Below, in pieces: positions 1-11,263 of a stretch of DNA of 64,000 nucleotides. Numbering within the stretch: position 1 is the stretch's first letter; every line of letters begins with the position of its first letter. Below the pieces are notes generated by a model. That model searched no databases. It was not told the origin of the DNA and saw only the letters and a list, made by a program, of their open reading frames with translations. The DNA lies in the NCBI GenBank assembly GCA_010015745.1, contig ML978167.1, positions 248,001 to 312,000 on the forward strand, in the 5' to 3' direction. This DNA comes from Setomelanomma holmii. Lineage: Eukaryota; Ascomycota; Dothideomycetes; Pleosporales; Phaeosphaeriaceae. The position numbers and the translations under genes were made by a program.

Positions 1-1619
1 AAGTCGTCCGTGAGGGTAGTGCGGTCAAAAGACTCTGACGCGTAGCTGTTGATAAAGACAAGACATGCTTCAGCATTGGCGTATACCGTCGGGTTTACGC
101 TGAAGAAGTCCCAACGAAGTGTTTCACGGTTAGCGATGATCCGCTCCTGAATGGCTTTGAACGGACTGATGACATATGGAGGTGTACTGGAGCCAGAACC
201 ACCTGCTGTGATCAGAGTACCGTTGAGCGTGTTCCATCCAAAGTTCTCTTCGTATCCGCCACCAAAGCGGGAAGGGTTATTCCACGGATTGGCCTTTACT
301 TCGGCGTCGTAGCCATAGATATTGAGGAAGCGAGGGTGCTGAAGAGGCAGAGTGCTGTTGACGTTCTTGACCAGCACGGTTCCGGCTGCGCCAATTTCTC
401 GGATCAACGAAGCGTGATCCTCACGTACGTCCACGATGGGATGTTGTACGTTGTACGTGTATATAGCGTTCTCTGGGAAGCCTTTGTCCTGATTGACGTA
501 GTAAAATGCAGCCAGAAGTCGTGTGTTCATGTCATCAAGTCTCTCAGCTGTGACTGATCCATTATTCACAGCGTCAGTCAGATTGTCGCCCCAGAATTTG
601 GCGACTGGCATGACAACATCGAGACCGGCGTTGGCAGAGGCGACGCCTGCATGCTGCGCGTCCCAATCTGACACCTGAGATATGTCAATATGTGAGGCGA
701 CGCTTGCTGCGCCCTAATGCATAAGGGTGACGTACGACAAATCCCTCAAATCCCAGCTCAGTCTTCAACACTCCATTAAGAAGTTTGCTGTTTTGACATC
801 CGTATGAATTATTGATCCGTTGATAGGAACACATTAAGGATCCTGCTCCCTCTCGGAGAGCATTAGCGAATGGCCATGCGTAGATTTCGTGCAACGTGCG
901 GTCATCGACGTTGGACGAGACCGCCTCCCCTTCATCACCAGGTCGTCGCCTGTACTCTTGTTCTTGCGCAAGCCAGTGTTTGGGTGTCGCGATGACACCC
1001 TCTTGCTGCGTGCCTCTCGTGATCAGTCCTCCGCCGATGCCAGCAAGATAAGGATCTGCGCCTAGTCCTTCCCAGTTGCGTCCTCCTCGCACGACCCTTC
1101 CAATAGGTCCGACGGACGGACCAAGGGCAACATGAATACCTTTTCCCCTGTACTCTCGTCCAAGTGCTTGGCCATACCTGAGCATTAGATCTCGGTCGAA
1201 GGTAGCTCCAAGGTGGATTCCAGCGGGGAATGAAGATACGAATTCCTGTCCGCGAACACCTGCAGGTGCGTCTGCGAAACAGATCTCGGGGATATGGAGG
1301 CGCGGTACGGCACCTGTTTGTCCAACACATGGCCCAGTCACGCCATGGGTGAGATTGGACTTTTCTTCCAAGGTCAATTGGGAGACAATGTCCTTCGCAC
1401 GCGCGTATGCCGCAGCCCAAGCGGAAGATGTTGAGCCATTGCCGCGAGCTGATGTATGTTAGTAAGAATCCCTTTTTTGCACCTCCGTCACATACGACTA
1501 GGATATACCGGCGGACTCAAGCCATAAAGCGGAACTTCCGACTCGTTCGTATACCCTTGAGTAAAGGACAAGGCAGGGAAAAGAGCAAGGCTCAGCACAA
1601 TCAACTCAAACGACTTCAT
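1..1619 (-). CDS. Secreted GH3 beta-glucosidase (3' end beyond window)
   Basis: Hydrolyses terminal beta-D-glucosyl residues, probably outside the cell. Three exons are visible: 1496-1619, 736-1448 and 1-674. They join in frame through introns with GTATGT and GTACGT donors and CAG acceptors. The start ATG opens a signal peptide (MKSFELIVLSLALFPALS). The GH3 N-domain follows: LTLEEKSNLTHG, GPVGRVVRGGRNWEG-like text, ATPKHW, and the nucleophile Asp in SDWDAQHAG, whose codon context is restored only by splicing the second intron. About 503 residues are visible; family members are usually 700-860, so the C-terminal sandwich and fibronectin-like domain lie before base 1. No stop or frameshift is seen in the visible part, unlike several neighbours. 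The family assignment is secure; the exact substrate is not. Confidence 0.93.
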
Positions 1620-2475
1620 CTTGAGCAGCATGAACACAACCCTAGCTCATCGGGATATCACGAAAATTTATGCTTCCCTTAAGCATCCACTCCGTGATCG
1701 CATCATCTTGATACCCTGTGACGAGCACCGTTGTGAGCGCCAGTAACGTTTACCGCTTTCTACTCAACCTCTTGGCGAGGAGGGAAAGTGGGCAACGGCC
1801 TGCAGTTCATCCTGGATCGGTGCGAACATGATCGATGACGTTCTCCGGCTTTTCGGGTAATGTGTTGAAAGTTGAACCGAAGTGCGGGTCAGGAGCCGAA
1901 GAGCAGCCGCTGCTTAGGATCAGAGCATTTTGGGGTTACATCTTCCAGCAACTGGCCGCCCTTGAGGCAACTGAGCCGAATTGTTTTGTTCGAGCTGAAG
2001 TTGCGCGAAGGCCAGACATAGCTGAATGAGCAAATGCCGATATTGGCAGGTGGAGGTGTGAGGGTGCGCACGGACACGCAATCCAAAGAAGGTATTCTGA
2101 TCATTAGCACTTTTTATGATCTGATCCTCTCCGGATGCCCGTCATCTACGAAAGGCATGTGTACAGCATGCCATCTCAGCCTCCCAAGAATGTCGATACC
2201 AAGCAGCCGTAGCATTCAGATGGTATTGACAATGACAGCTTTCGATCCCACGTTTCATTTCAGGAAACAAGTGCCAATATGGTGTGGAAAGGGGAGAGGG
2301 GGGCAGAAACGAGCTTTAACAGCTCAGCTTCAGGTAGCAAGACAGGTGTGACCGGCCGTCTGCGAGCACCGTACAGCTTCTTTGATCGATGACTAACTAT
2401 GCCAGCAAACTCGCGAGCCCCTTTCCAGAAGAATATAGCCCATTTGCGACATGCACCGCAGACTGTTCAACATGC
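1620..2475. other. Intergenic: GH3 promoter side and kinase 3' flank
   Basis: About 0.85 kb. It holds the upstream region of the GH3 gene and the downstream flank of the kinase relic. Short open frames here show no family resemblance. I see no RNA gene or repeat. Confidence 0.5.
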
Positions 2476-3954
2476 TCAATGGCTCTTATGTTTGTCATGC
2501 TCTGCCAAGAACTTGAAGGAGTCATAGATCCCGTCCTCTACCGCGACTCGGTACAGCTCTTCTGGTGCGAAACAGCAACGATGCCGGGGGTTTTCTGCGT
2601 ATTGGACGTGTCCAGCTCCATAAAGTGGGAGAGACTGCAACCGACCAGCAACATCAGCAGATGTTGGACGGGCACTTGGATCCTCCGTGATCATTTCAGC
2701 CATGAGATTGATGAAATCGTTTCTTAGTGATGGATCCGTGTAGTCTCGTTCTGTTTTCGCACGAAGCCGTTGCAACCACTGTCGTACTCTCGGCAGAGTC
2801 ATGTGAAAAGCATCTCCTATGCCATCTTGTGCCCTGAAGTCCTCAAAATCATCAGTAAATTCACCGAGAAGAACTGTGTACATCTCAGTGTATACGCAGC
2901 CGAGCGAGAAGATGTCAGCAGATCTCCCTCGTGGCTTTTGCGCTGCCACCTCTGGACTGCACCAACGTCTCGTCATCGATGAAGGACCTTCCGTCTGAGA
3001 TCCGTCCTCACTAGTGAAGGACCGGCTGATACCAAAGTCTGTTCTGTGTGTATGAGCAGTCGTCCAAAGAATGCGAGGCACGGAGCTTACAGGTATATAG
3101 AACGCTTGGTAGGTCTTCCCAAAGTACGCCTCGAGCGGACCAAGATATTGCTTGGCTTGATGTCCATGTGGCGGATTCCCTCGCCGTGCATGTAATTAAG
3201 AGCATGTATCAGGCAATAGAAAAACCGCACAAGATCCAGTCGCGTCTCTATACCGGTAGAGGAGTACTGTGGCCTGGTGTTCACATCTTCTGGGATCGGG
3301 AGCCATTCGCGTAAAAACTTGGTAAGATCTCCAGTCGCGACTGGATAGAGCAATATAGAGAATGTCTTTCTCTGCAGGTATGTGCCCACCATTTGTATGA
3401 TGTGTGGATGTTGCAGCTTGTGTAGGTACGAGACTTCTTTGACCAGATCTTCTAGGGTGGCCTTACGATTACAGCGAATGGACTTACGAGCCAGTCGAAT
3501 CCTGCGACAACGAACTGACTCAACTAACGCAGTACTGGAATAGCCGATTGTCTTTTCGACGTCGAGGGGGACGCTTTCGTCCGGTTTGAACTCGACGTGC
3601 TGGCCTCGTCCTGATCAATTGGCTTCCACTTCTTTCGCCACAAGTAAGTGCTGCTCCTGGAGGACTGCCCCATACTTTGAATTTGGATCCAATCGGCCTG
3701 GCGTGCTGAAGTGCTCCTGGTAACCGGGAGTCGCAGTATAGAAGGCAAGCGAATCCGGTGTGTCTACACGATCCATGAGCTCATGTGCCATCATCGAGTA
3801 CCTAGGTAGGTATGCTTGATATACCCGAGAACGGCAATACTTACCGTCTGCCATCCTGGGAACTTGCTGCTGTCACCGTGCCTTCTCTGTCGCCTTACTG
3901 TAGTACAGCATCCGAGATGAAACTCTGCGGGGCATCAGGCTGGATGTCCTGCAT
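2476..3954 (-). pseudogene. Ser/Thr protein kinase relic, two in-frame stops in the N-terminal part
   Basis: The kinase fold is readable from the ATP-binding lobe to the end. It has the lysine in RLARKSIRC, the catalytic loop HMDIKPSNILV (HMD in place of HRD), DFGIS, and an APE-like CSPEV. A 47-nt intron (3044-3090, GTAAGC donor, CAG acceptor) separates the catalytic loop from DFG. The Gly-rich loop is degenerate (IGYSSTALVESV). Upstream, one continuous frame with an intron at 3802-3844 runs from a possible ATG at 3954 but meets TAA at 3895-3897 and TGA at 3615-3617. No in-frame ATG lies between that TGA and the kinase domain, and I found no intron in the right phase that removes the stops. 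An untested splice form could rescue it, so the pseudogene call is moderate. Such kinases are common in expanded fungal families; I cannot name a substrate. Confidence 0.62.
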
Positions 3955-5087
3955 AGGTACCGGTGGTCCGGGCGCATTCCATTGGCTGCATAAGCGCAGA
4001 ACTGCAAGTGCGCTCGAGCACACCACCTCAGCCTTCCTCGTACCCCAATATGAAGCAACTGTACTCGAAGTTTGAATTTCTATCCAATAGCCTCGGAGCT
4101 CGTATCCTTCAGTCCATCTCTACTCATGTATAATCTGTCCAATCTCGCCTTATCGAGTCCTGGCGCGGCGTTAGCACTCCATACCTTGCCAATGATAGGA
4201 GAACGCTGGTGAATGCGCCTTCGCACGCAAGACAAGTTTCAATCGATGTCGAATTTGCTTCCTCAGCCGTCGTCAAAACGGTCTTCTCTATCACACATGC
4301 TTTTTGACATACTTGTTCAACATGGCCAGAGGTAGAGGTAGTTGGAAGCGTCCTTTTCGTGGCGACAGCAGAGCGCGGTGATTCGACACATCGGGGCAGG
4401 GTTGAAAAATGAAAGAATTGCGTGCATAAAGAGCGCAGCGTTGCCGTGTGATCACTAGAACCTTCACATTGGAGCCCGCACTGCGACACTCCCACTTGCG
4501 GTCGATGTCGAAACCCAACGCTCCAGGAGAAGCTGCAGATTTAGGCCACTACCCAACTCTATCTCATGTGGGCCATCTTATCAACCAAGAGATTTTCAAC
4601 TCATGCCAGGGAAGTTCCACAACGACAAGTCTCATAGATGTCCAATCGGCTGCTCATTTCATCTCCCAGCACAATGAGCGACGCAATTAGATGCGATGAC
4701 CGCACAGGCGAGTTTGGTGGCCCTACTGAGCGAGGAAAATGGTGACTTCAGCTTGGGCGATTATATCTTCTTGATGTCTGAAGCGAGCGCTTAGTAGAGA
4801 ACGTACTTTCTGTCGCCTATGGAGAGCACACATGAACTTATGGTCTTAAGGAAGGTTCGGCATATTAGCCATCGTCGAAGTGCACATTGGTGGTTGAGGT
4901 TGTTCGTCTCACAATACAACATTCTCCACATTCTCTTCGCCCCAAGGTATACTAGCGAATGGTCATGGTCTTAACGCTGGATTTGCTCGATGTATGTTGA
5001 AGCACTCTTACACTACGCACTAGACCACTTCCAGACTACACCACCACTTCACCCTATCCAACAGCCCAAACAATATTGCCCAACAGC
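3955..5087. other. Intergenic, nothing recognised
   Basis: About 1.1 kb between the kinase relic and the LPMO relic. Several short open frames overlap on both strands, but none resembles a known domain and none joins to a neighbour. Confidence 0.45.
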
Positions 5088-6085
5088 CTAGCACGTCATA
5101 ACCGCCGGCCCGGGAATCTGATACGGCGTCCCATTCCCCTTCGGATTTCCCTGCGTATCATAGATGGACAGCAAAATACCTACATCCTCGTCAGCATCAT
5201 CCCCCAACTCACATCACACTTCAAAGGCACAACATACCTGGATCACTCTGTCCATATGCCCCCGGAAAGCTCACCGTGCTCCCTTGCTTCGTCCCACTCC
5301 CACTGACATTAATCTGCGCACACCCCATATAAAATTGCACGCCCATGCTTCTTGCTCGCACTATGCAGCGCAATGATTTCTGCACGTAGAAGATACTGCC
5401 CTGGAGCAATACACGTAGGCATGGTGAAGTCGACCCAGCCGCCAGCTGAGATCATGCGGTCGATGCCCCAGTTCCCGGAAGAGTCAAGCCCGTCTTCGAA
5501 GACTTTGAACCATTTTTGACCAGATGTCGAGGCGCTAGCGGCGTTGTCGACTTTGGCCCATACCCCACGAATTAGAATTATCATCGCAAACCACCAAACC
5601 ACCTAGCTTCAACAACAGAGAGTACGAGATGTGATGGACCGGGTTTTGGGACGTACATGTAAAAAATCGTCGGGCCCTTATGACTCTTCGCAATCGGATT
5701 ATCCGTATCGTTCGCAAACTGCGCGCCGCCAATGACATGGCCCCAGTTGACGCCGAATTTGTCCGCGGCCTTGACGTCGATGACTTTGCTGGATAGCGGG
5801 GATTGAAAGCCCGATTTACACGCAATGTTGGCGTCGTTGACGTTGCTGACTGCTGTCGTGTTAGTGCATGGAAGGGCTAGGAACTGGGGGTGAGGGGTTG
5901 TACTGGGGTTGTTGGAGGTGGCGACTCGAATGCCGACGGAGAGGCCGTTGTCTTGTCCGTTGACGCTGTGGGGTGTTAGTAGGGGTGACGGATGGGGAGA
6001 TACTGAGGACCGACCGAACGCGCTGGGCGATGGTATAGGCGGAGGATAGGGCTGGCAGTGCAGCGAGGATGGCGAAGAACTTCAT
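5088..6085 (-). pseudogene. AA9 lytic polysaccharide monooxygenase relic lacking His1
   Basis: AA9 enzymes are secreted copper oxidases that cleave cellulose. The first codons give a signal peptide ending ALSSA, and mature residue 1 is then Tyr (TAT at 6035-6037), not the copper-binding His that defines the family. The rest of the fold is recognisable: second copper His region SHKGPTIFYM, WFKVFEDGL, TMPTCIAPGQYLLRAEIIALHSA, and the Q-x-Y of VQFYMGCAQ. Two more lesions are visible. There is one extra base near 5341, between KKHG and VQFYMG. The intron after FYM (GTACGT donor) has no AG where the next exon should begin near 5558; the bases are TG. The last intron is normal and the protein ends PGPAVMTC. 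An origin in AA9 is secure, and three independent lesions argue strongly against function. Confidence 0.85.
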
Positions 6086-6831
6086 GATGGGTGTGTTTCT
6101 GGAAGTTCCAGCAGGTCCCAAACTATCAGCTTGCACACTCAAAAAGCCAGGCGCTATGACGATCACTCATTACGACCCATCGTCACTCTGTCTGTGTGGT
6201 ACACTCATGCCATATACGAGCCGCATTCGAATGGTCGCCAGGATATTGACATGTACCCCAGATTTTCTCGTATCACTGAGTCGAGTAATCTGACCAGTAG
6301 TGATGAACATGCCAAGGCCAAATTGGACAAGATCAAGGATGCGTTGTTTCGAAATAAAGATAAGCCTCGGCGAAGCTTTGGCGCATTTCGGCATAGTTTC
6401 GTCTTAGTGTGTCGTGCAATCAAAGTGCAGGATATCTGCCGCTGGTTGGTGTGTACATGGAACCGGGTAATATGGAACGTTGTCGCAACTCTGACCGATT
6501 TCTGGGTTATGGAAATGGCTTGAATGATCCTATGGCAGTGTAGCGTTTATACGACATGGGCAATTGACGTGGAGATGCAGGCGGTTAGGGCGTTCGTCAA
6601 TCGCGAGGGTTTGTGGCCTCAAGATTCGGCTGACTGGCCCACACAGAGCACTTTGCGGAAGCGACGTCTCAACGGAATAAGATGGAAATCAGTTCGGAGC
6701 GCTCTCGCGAGCGGCTGAAACAATGCATCAATCGATTAAGCTATCTAAATGTCAAAGGTTGGTATATACGCTGGAACGCAAGACGTCAAACAACGCATCA
6801 ACACATCCTCCCAAACAACGCTCAACCTGAA
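6086..6831. other. Intergenic, nothing recognised
   Basis: About 0.75 kb between the LPMO relic start and the 3' end of the DUF2985-like gene. Open frames here have no recognisable domain or signal. Confidence 0.45.
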
Positions 6832-9070
6832 TCAAGGATAAGCATTCAGTTCCACATACTCGCCCTTCTTCGCACTCTTCTCGCTGCCAATCGTGTGAAA
6901 CTTCTTGATCCCGTCCAAGCTCATGCGACTCCCACTTCGTGTCTTCTTCCCTTCCTCGTCTTCACTTTCGCTCTCCTTTTCCTTCTTCTTCTCGACATGG
7001 CGAATAGCTTCCTCGGTCAGCTCCTGTCGATTCATACGCTCGAGGACGTCCTTCTTCCTGGTGCGTTTGTCGCCGATCCAGATAAGCAGCCCAGCGGTGG
7101 CATTACAAGTGATAGAACAAATGAGAATAACCGTAGTGATGGCAAAAGGCCTTGTCTTGTAGTAGATGCCCCAGGTGCAAGCACCAAGGGAGATCTGGAG
7201 AAGAGAGTGGCAGTCGAGCAACACGACGATAGCAATGAGAAGGCGGAGAGGGAAGGCGTGATGAGTCTCCGTCTCGTGTGGTTTGTAAAAAGAGTGCGAC
7301 TTGCAGAATTTGGCCTGGTGGTGTTCAAGCTTCTCCTGCTGCTTTGGCGTCAACACGGTGAACTCCAATTGCTTTTCAGGATCTTCAGGGTCGGTGGTGC
7401 GTGGGACGCTTATGGGTGCGTTGCCTGAAGGAAGGTCATTGTGGTCGGTGAGTTCGGGAAGCATGTCCTTCTTGCGCCTTGCCCAGGTATAGTGGTGGTA
7501 GTGAGCGATATAGATCATGTGGTAAGTGTCTATAGCGCGGAATGGGGCGAGGCCATCTCCGACAACAGCGAACAGAGCAACCAGGACGCTGTCAATGATA
7601 TGGACGACGTAAATCTGCTTGCCGCCCACATTGATCCAACCAATCAGGAAGAGGACCCATGCAAGACCAAACAAGGTGATGAGGGTGGCATAGAGCGTGA
7701 CGAGGAAACCGAGCGCTGAAAGCTGTTAGTACTTGTTCGTATCTGATAATATGATACCATATCCGATGGTCTGATATCGTCGAGCTGTACTTACGTCTCT
7801 TCACATACTGTCCAAAGCCCCGCATAGTACGCTTGAACTTGGATCGCTTCGAGTGCAGCATGTGTCGCACGTGGTCGTTGACTTCAGCCTTGTCATGCTT
7901 CGTCCAGCCCTCGAGCGAGGCACCATGCGGCAGCACAGCATATCGCGACTCGCTGAGTTGTGAGTCAATCGTCGCCAGAGTTGCGGTAGTGCCTTCAGTC
8001 TCCGTTCTACGAAGCCGGGGCCCAGCCTGTTCCACCTCTTGTGCCGCACGCACTGGCCCTAGGATCCTGTTGATGTCTACAAGGCTTTCTGTTTCGCTAT
8101 TACGGCGACGAAGGTTGTAGGTGGGCCTGCGGTTGAGGAAGGGAAGATTGGGCACGAAGAGGGAGTTCTGGACGTTCGTGAGGGAAGTCAGAGTCGCAAC
8201 CTCAGGGTCTGTAGATGTCAGTTGGGTGAACCTTTGCTTGAAGCACGCCAGACATACCAATCGTATCCAACACGTCGACCATATCAGAAGTGTAGTCCAT
8301 CGACGCATTCCCAGGCTGTACGTCTGCGTCGTTCGTGTCTGACAGCTTGTGTCCATCCTTGTTGCCCCAAAACGGCACCCTCTGCTGCAAGGCACTCTTG
8401 ACCTTGGTCAGTCGACTAGGCTGACCCCTTGGTGCAGTGTCCTGCGTCAAGTGGGACTTGACCTGCTCCAGCGCGCATCCTTCCTCCAGTGTTGGCAGAG
8501 GTGCATTGAGTCGTTGTGCAGAGGGATTTGGCTGCTGGGCTACCTGCCAGAGGACATTCGAGGAGGGCATTCGTCGTATGCCAATGCTAGCCTGTCGTGC
8601 TCCCACGGGTGGGCGTCGTTGTGGATATTGCTGCTGGGGCGATGTTTTGTTTGGAGCTGAGTTGCTTCTTGATCTGCGAGTCTTCGAGGAAGGAGTGCTA
8701 CGTCGTGTTAGCAATCGCTCCTTCCTTGATCACAGCCTCACCAGACTCACCTCGGGAGCGGCTTGGATGAAGGCGACGCATGTTGAGAGGGCTTTGGCAC
8801 GGGCAAGCCAGCGTCGACAGAAGACTGAAGAGACGTGGGCGGCTCGAGTGCTGGCTGCGGGGCTGGCTGGTCGTCTGGAGCTGCAAAGTCGCGTGCTGCT
8901 GTGCCAGGCAATGGTCCTAGGAAGCCCTCATTGACAGCATGCGTGGACTGGTTGTCGTGAGGTGCTAGCGAGGAGTGGGGGACGTGGAGCTGTGCCTGCC
9001 CTGAGCCAGAGGACGTGGCTTCGGCCAGCCTGTTGCGCGCTGTGCGCGTCTTTGCCTTGAACTTGTCCAT
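6832..9070 (-). CDS. DUF2985-type integral membrane protein
   Basis: Four exons (8751-9070, 8258-8697, 7795-8208, 6832-7715) join in frame to about 685 residues. Introns have GTGAGT, GTATGT and GTAAGT donors and AG acceptors. Residues 1 to about 365 are Pro/Ser/Gln-rich and probably disordered and cytosolic. The conserved part follows: YVKRPLGFLVTLYATLIT leads into a first membrane segment, then IYVVHIIDSVLVALFAVVG, the motif APFRAIDTYHM, and two more membrane segments around LRLLIAIVVLLDCHSL and VILICSITCNATAGLLIWIG. The end is charged (KKKEKESESEDEE). This architecture matches fungal proteins carrying DUF2985, whose biochemical role is unknown to me. The frame is intact throughout, in contrast to both flanking loci. 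Confidence 0.85.
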
Positions 9071-9954
9071 GGTGTGTCAAAGGCTACCGAAGAGGTGGAA
9101 GTTGTAGCAATGTCCCCAATACAAACATTAATAAGGGCCGCCCCAAGGCGTCTTTAGTTGGCGGTGATCCATGTCCGGCGGCTGGCTTTGACCGTCAAGC
9201 CTGGAAATTGGGCCTGAAAGATGCGAGGCTAGGCATGACGTCGCCAGACAGCAACACACCCCTTTTTTGCAACATTGCACAACCGTGGCGCACAGTAGAT
9301 AAGGTCGAGTCACACATGAACGCGACGATCGATAAGATGAGCGCGTCGAAGAAAATTTGTATGGCCACGATGAAACGTGTATGTCTAGCTGGTGCATGCG
9401 ACTTTGCGACGCGCAGTGCTGTTTCTCGCAATCCCTGAGGTTGTACCCATGCCCAGATCTCTCGCTTAGAATCCGGATCGTGGGGTGTGATCCAATGACG
9501 CTAACCTTTGTCCCTATATCTGAATCAACGTTTGCAGACTGCGGGCACAACGCGTTCAGCATGGCGAAATACCACAATGGCGATCTTCAGGGGTGTACAA
9601 GATTTCTCGTCAACAACAAACACCAGAACCAGGGTCTTTTAGCTTCTCTTGCTAAGCCTAGCGGCGGCCCCTTCCTAGCGTAGCCTACTTGCCGTGCGTG
9701 CATCGAGCTTGGAAGGCTTAGTGCGTCACGACTCTCCCGGTACCTGCATGCCTCATGCAGCATCATTATCTGCGTTCGCAATCATTGCAAAATGTATTGT
9801 GTGGTGCTGGTTTTGGATCGCTCAACTCCTTCTTCGGCGCTAAGACAGGCAATGACGACATGTCATTTTGCGTGAGTAAGACGCTCATGATGTGTACATG
9901 TCCTTCCTCCATACTTGGAGACGTCGACCTGAGCTTCCATTGACACCAAGCGCA
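9071..9954. other. Intergenic, nothing recognised
   Basis: About 0.9 kb that includes the promoter of the DUF2985-like gene. Small open frames on both strands show no domain. Confidence 0.45.
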
Positions 9955-11240
9955 TCACATTATGATGGCAGAGGCACTTCCCCACATGTTTTCACGGTCT
10001 GCCGGAGTCCCTTGCTCATCAGACACTTCGAGCATGACGGGACCGCTCCTCACAACCGTATCACGTCCAGAATGTGTGAGAAAGTCGTGCGTTAAGCTCA
10101 GCAGCTCAAGGTCGGAATCTGTCTCAATTAGTAGCTTTCTCGTCGATGCATCATAGTCAACGCACCGGGCTGGGACATCAGCGAAGCCATGACAGGCAGA
10201 TACTCAGTGTTACCGGTAATGCGCGCCGTGTATTGAATCTGGCCAGCTGCGTTGCTCAGTGTCAGTTACAGGCAACAGCTTAGAGCTGCCAAAACTACAC
10301 GTACCAGGTATTACCACTTCAGGCGCCCCAAGAATCGAAGACACCCACCATTGATGCCACGCTGGTTGGATGGAGTACGCGCTGGATACGTCAGGTTTCA
10401 TCGCTCGTGCAATACTCGATGGGAAGATCACGTACGGAGGCGCGTCGTCACGATAACTTGGCTTCACGTCCTCACTCTGCATGACTACCACTGTGTCCTT
10501 GCTCCACATTTCAAGTATCGTCTCCAGCCACCATTGTTTGTATATGTCAAGGCGACGGATGCCTTCGTCAAACTGTTCTTTCGAGTACTGCTTGCCGACT
10601 TTCCTGTGTTGTGTTACTTCTCGCTATAAATTGCTAACAAGCTGACTTACCATCATCGCCTATCAGCATACCATTCTCGGGCAAACTCCGCAAGCAGACT
10701 AAAGTCTCGCGCAAAAATCCCTGGGACGTCGAATCGACTGCGTTCAGTCAGCAAAGTCAAGCCACCGCAAAAGTAACGAGTTGTACCTGAAGACTATGAC
10801 CACCCCCTTCGATGGAAAGACGCTTTGACTGATCCGTAAGCCGAAGACACCATTGCACTGAGCTGGTCGTCGTATGCTGCCATTTGCTTCATCGAGTTAG
10901 CTTAGAACGACATTGAATTGGACTTAGAGTTCTCGAACTGACTATCCGTTCCGATGCCGATATCAACCCAGTCATAAGCAGCTACTGCAGCAGCACTCCA
11001 GCTACTGCTTCCTCTACGACCTTGGTAGCCATCTCCTCGCGGACTCCATGCAGTCTCGTAATCCACAGCTTCAGACGGTTCTTCGCGCGACAGGAAGGAA
11101 GAGAGTTTGGTCTTTCCCAAAACCTTGGTTGCCACGTTCGATCAGATTGCTGATAGCGACTGCGTTTGAGGTCGGGTTCTGACGGCTCCACGAGACGCTT
11201 TGGCAGCATGCGAGTCGAAACTTTTGTACGAGTGGACCTG
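9955..11240 (-). pseudogene. Amidase-signature hydrolase relic, 5' truncated and frameshifted
   Basis: The amidase signature family hydrolyses amide bonds with a Ser-cisSer-Lys triad. The Lys is visible in VLGKTKLSSF, the cis-Ser region in GSSSWSAAAVAAYDW, and the nucleophile context after splicing in IGTDTNGSIRRPAQCNG. The C-terminal part follows through several in-phase introns (WWVSSILGAPEVVIP, then AGQIQYTARITGNTEYLP) to a stop near GSASAIIM. Lesions: a frame break just before GKTK (from ISNLIERG into the GKTK frame, near 11123), and loss of roughly the first 150-200 residues, since homology stops near 11240. The usual Gly of the SSxGS stretch is Trp. The truncated 5' end meets the truncated 5' end of the ATPase relic on the other strand. 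Family assignment is firm; substrate unknown. Confidence 0.8.
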
Positions 11241-11263
11241 CTGATTCTAAGTATTGTTTTTAG

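Noticed and set aside
6131..6523. Plus-strand open frame of 130 codons upstream of the AA9 relic
   Set aside because: No recognisable motif, and it overlaps equally open frames on the other strand, so it is probably chance.
6832..7428. Plus-strand 248-codon open frame overlapping the DUF2985-like gene
   Set aside because: Antisense to a well-supported membrane protein exon; no domain of its own.
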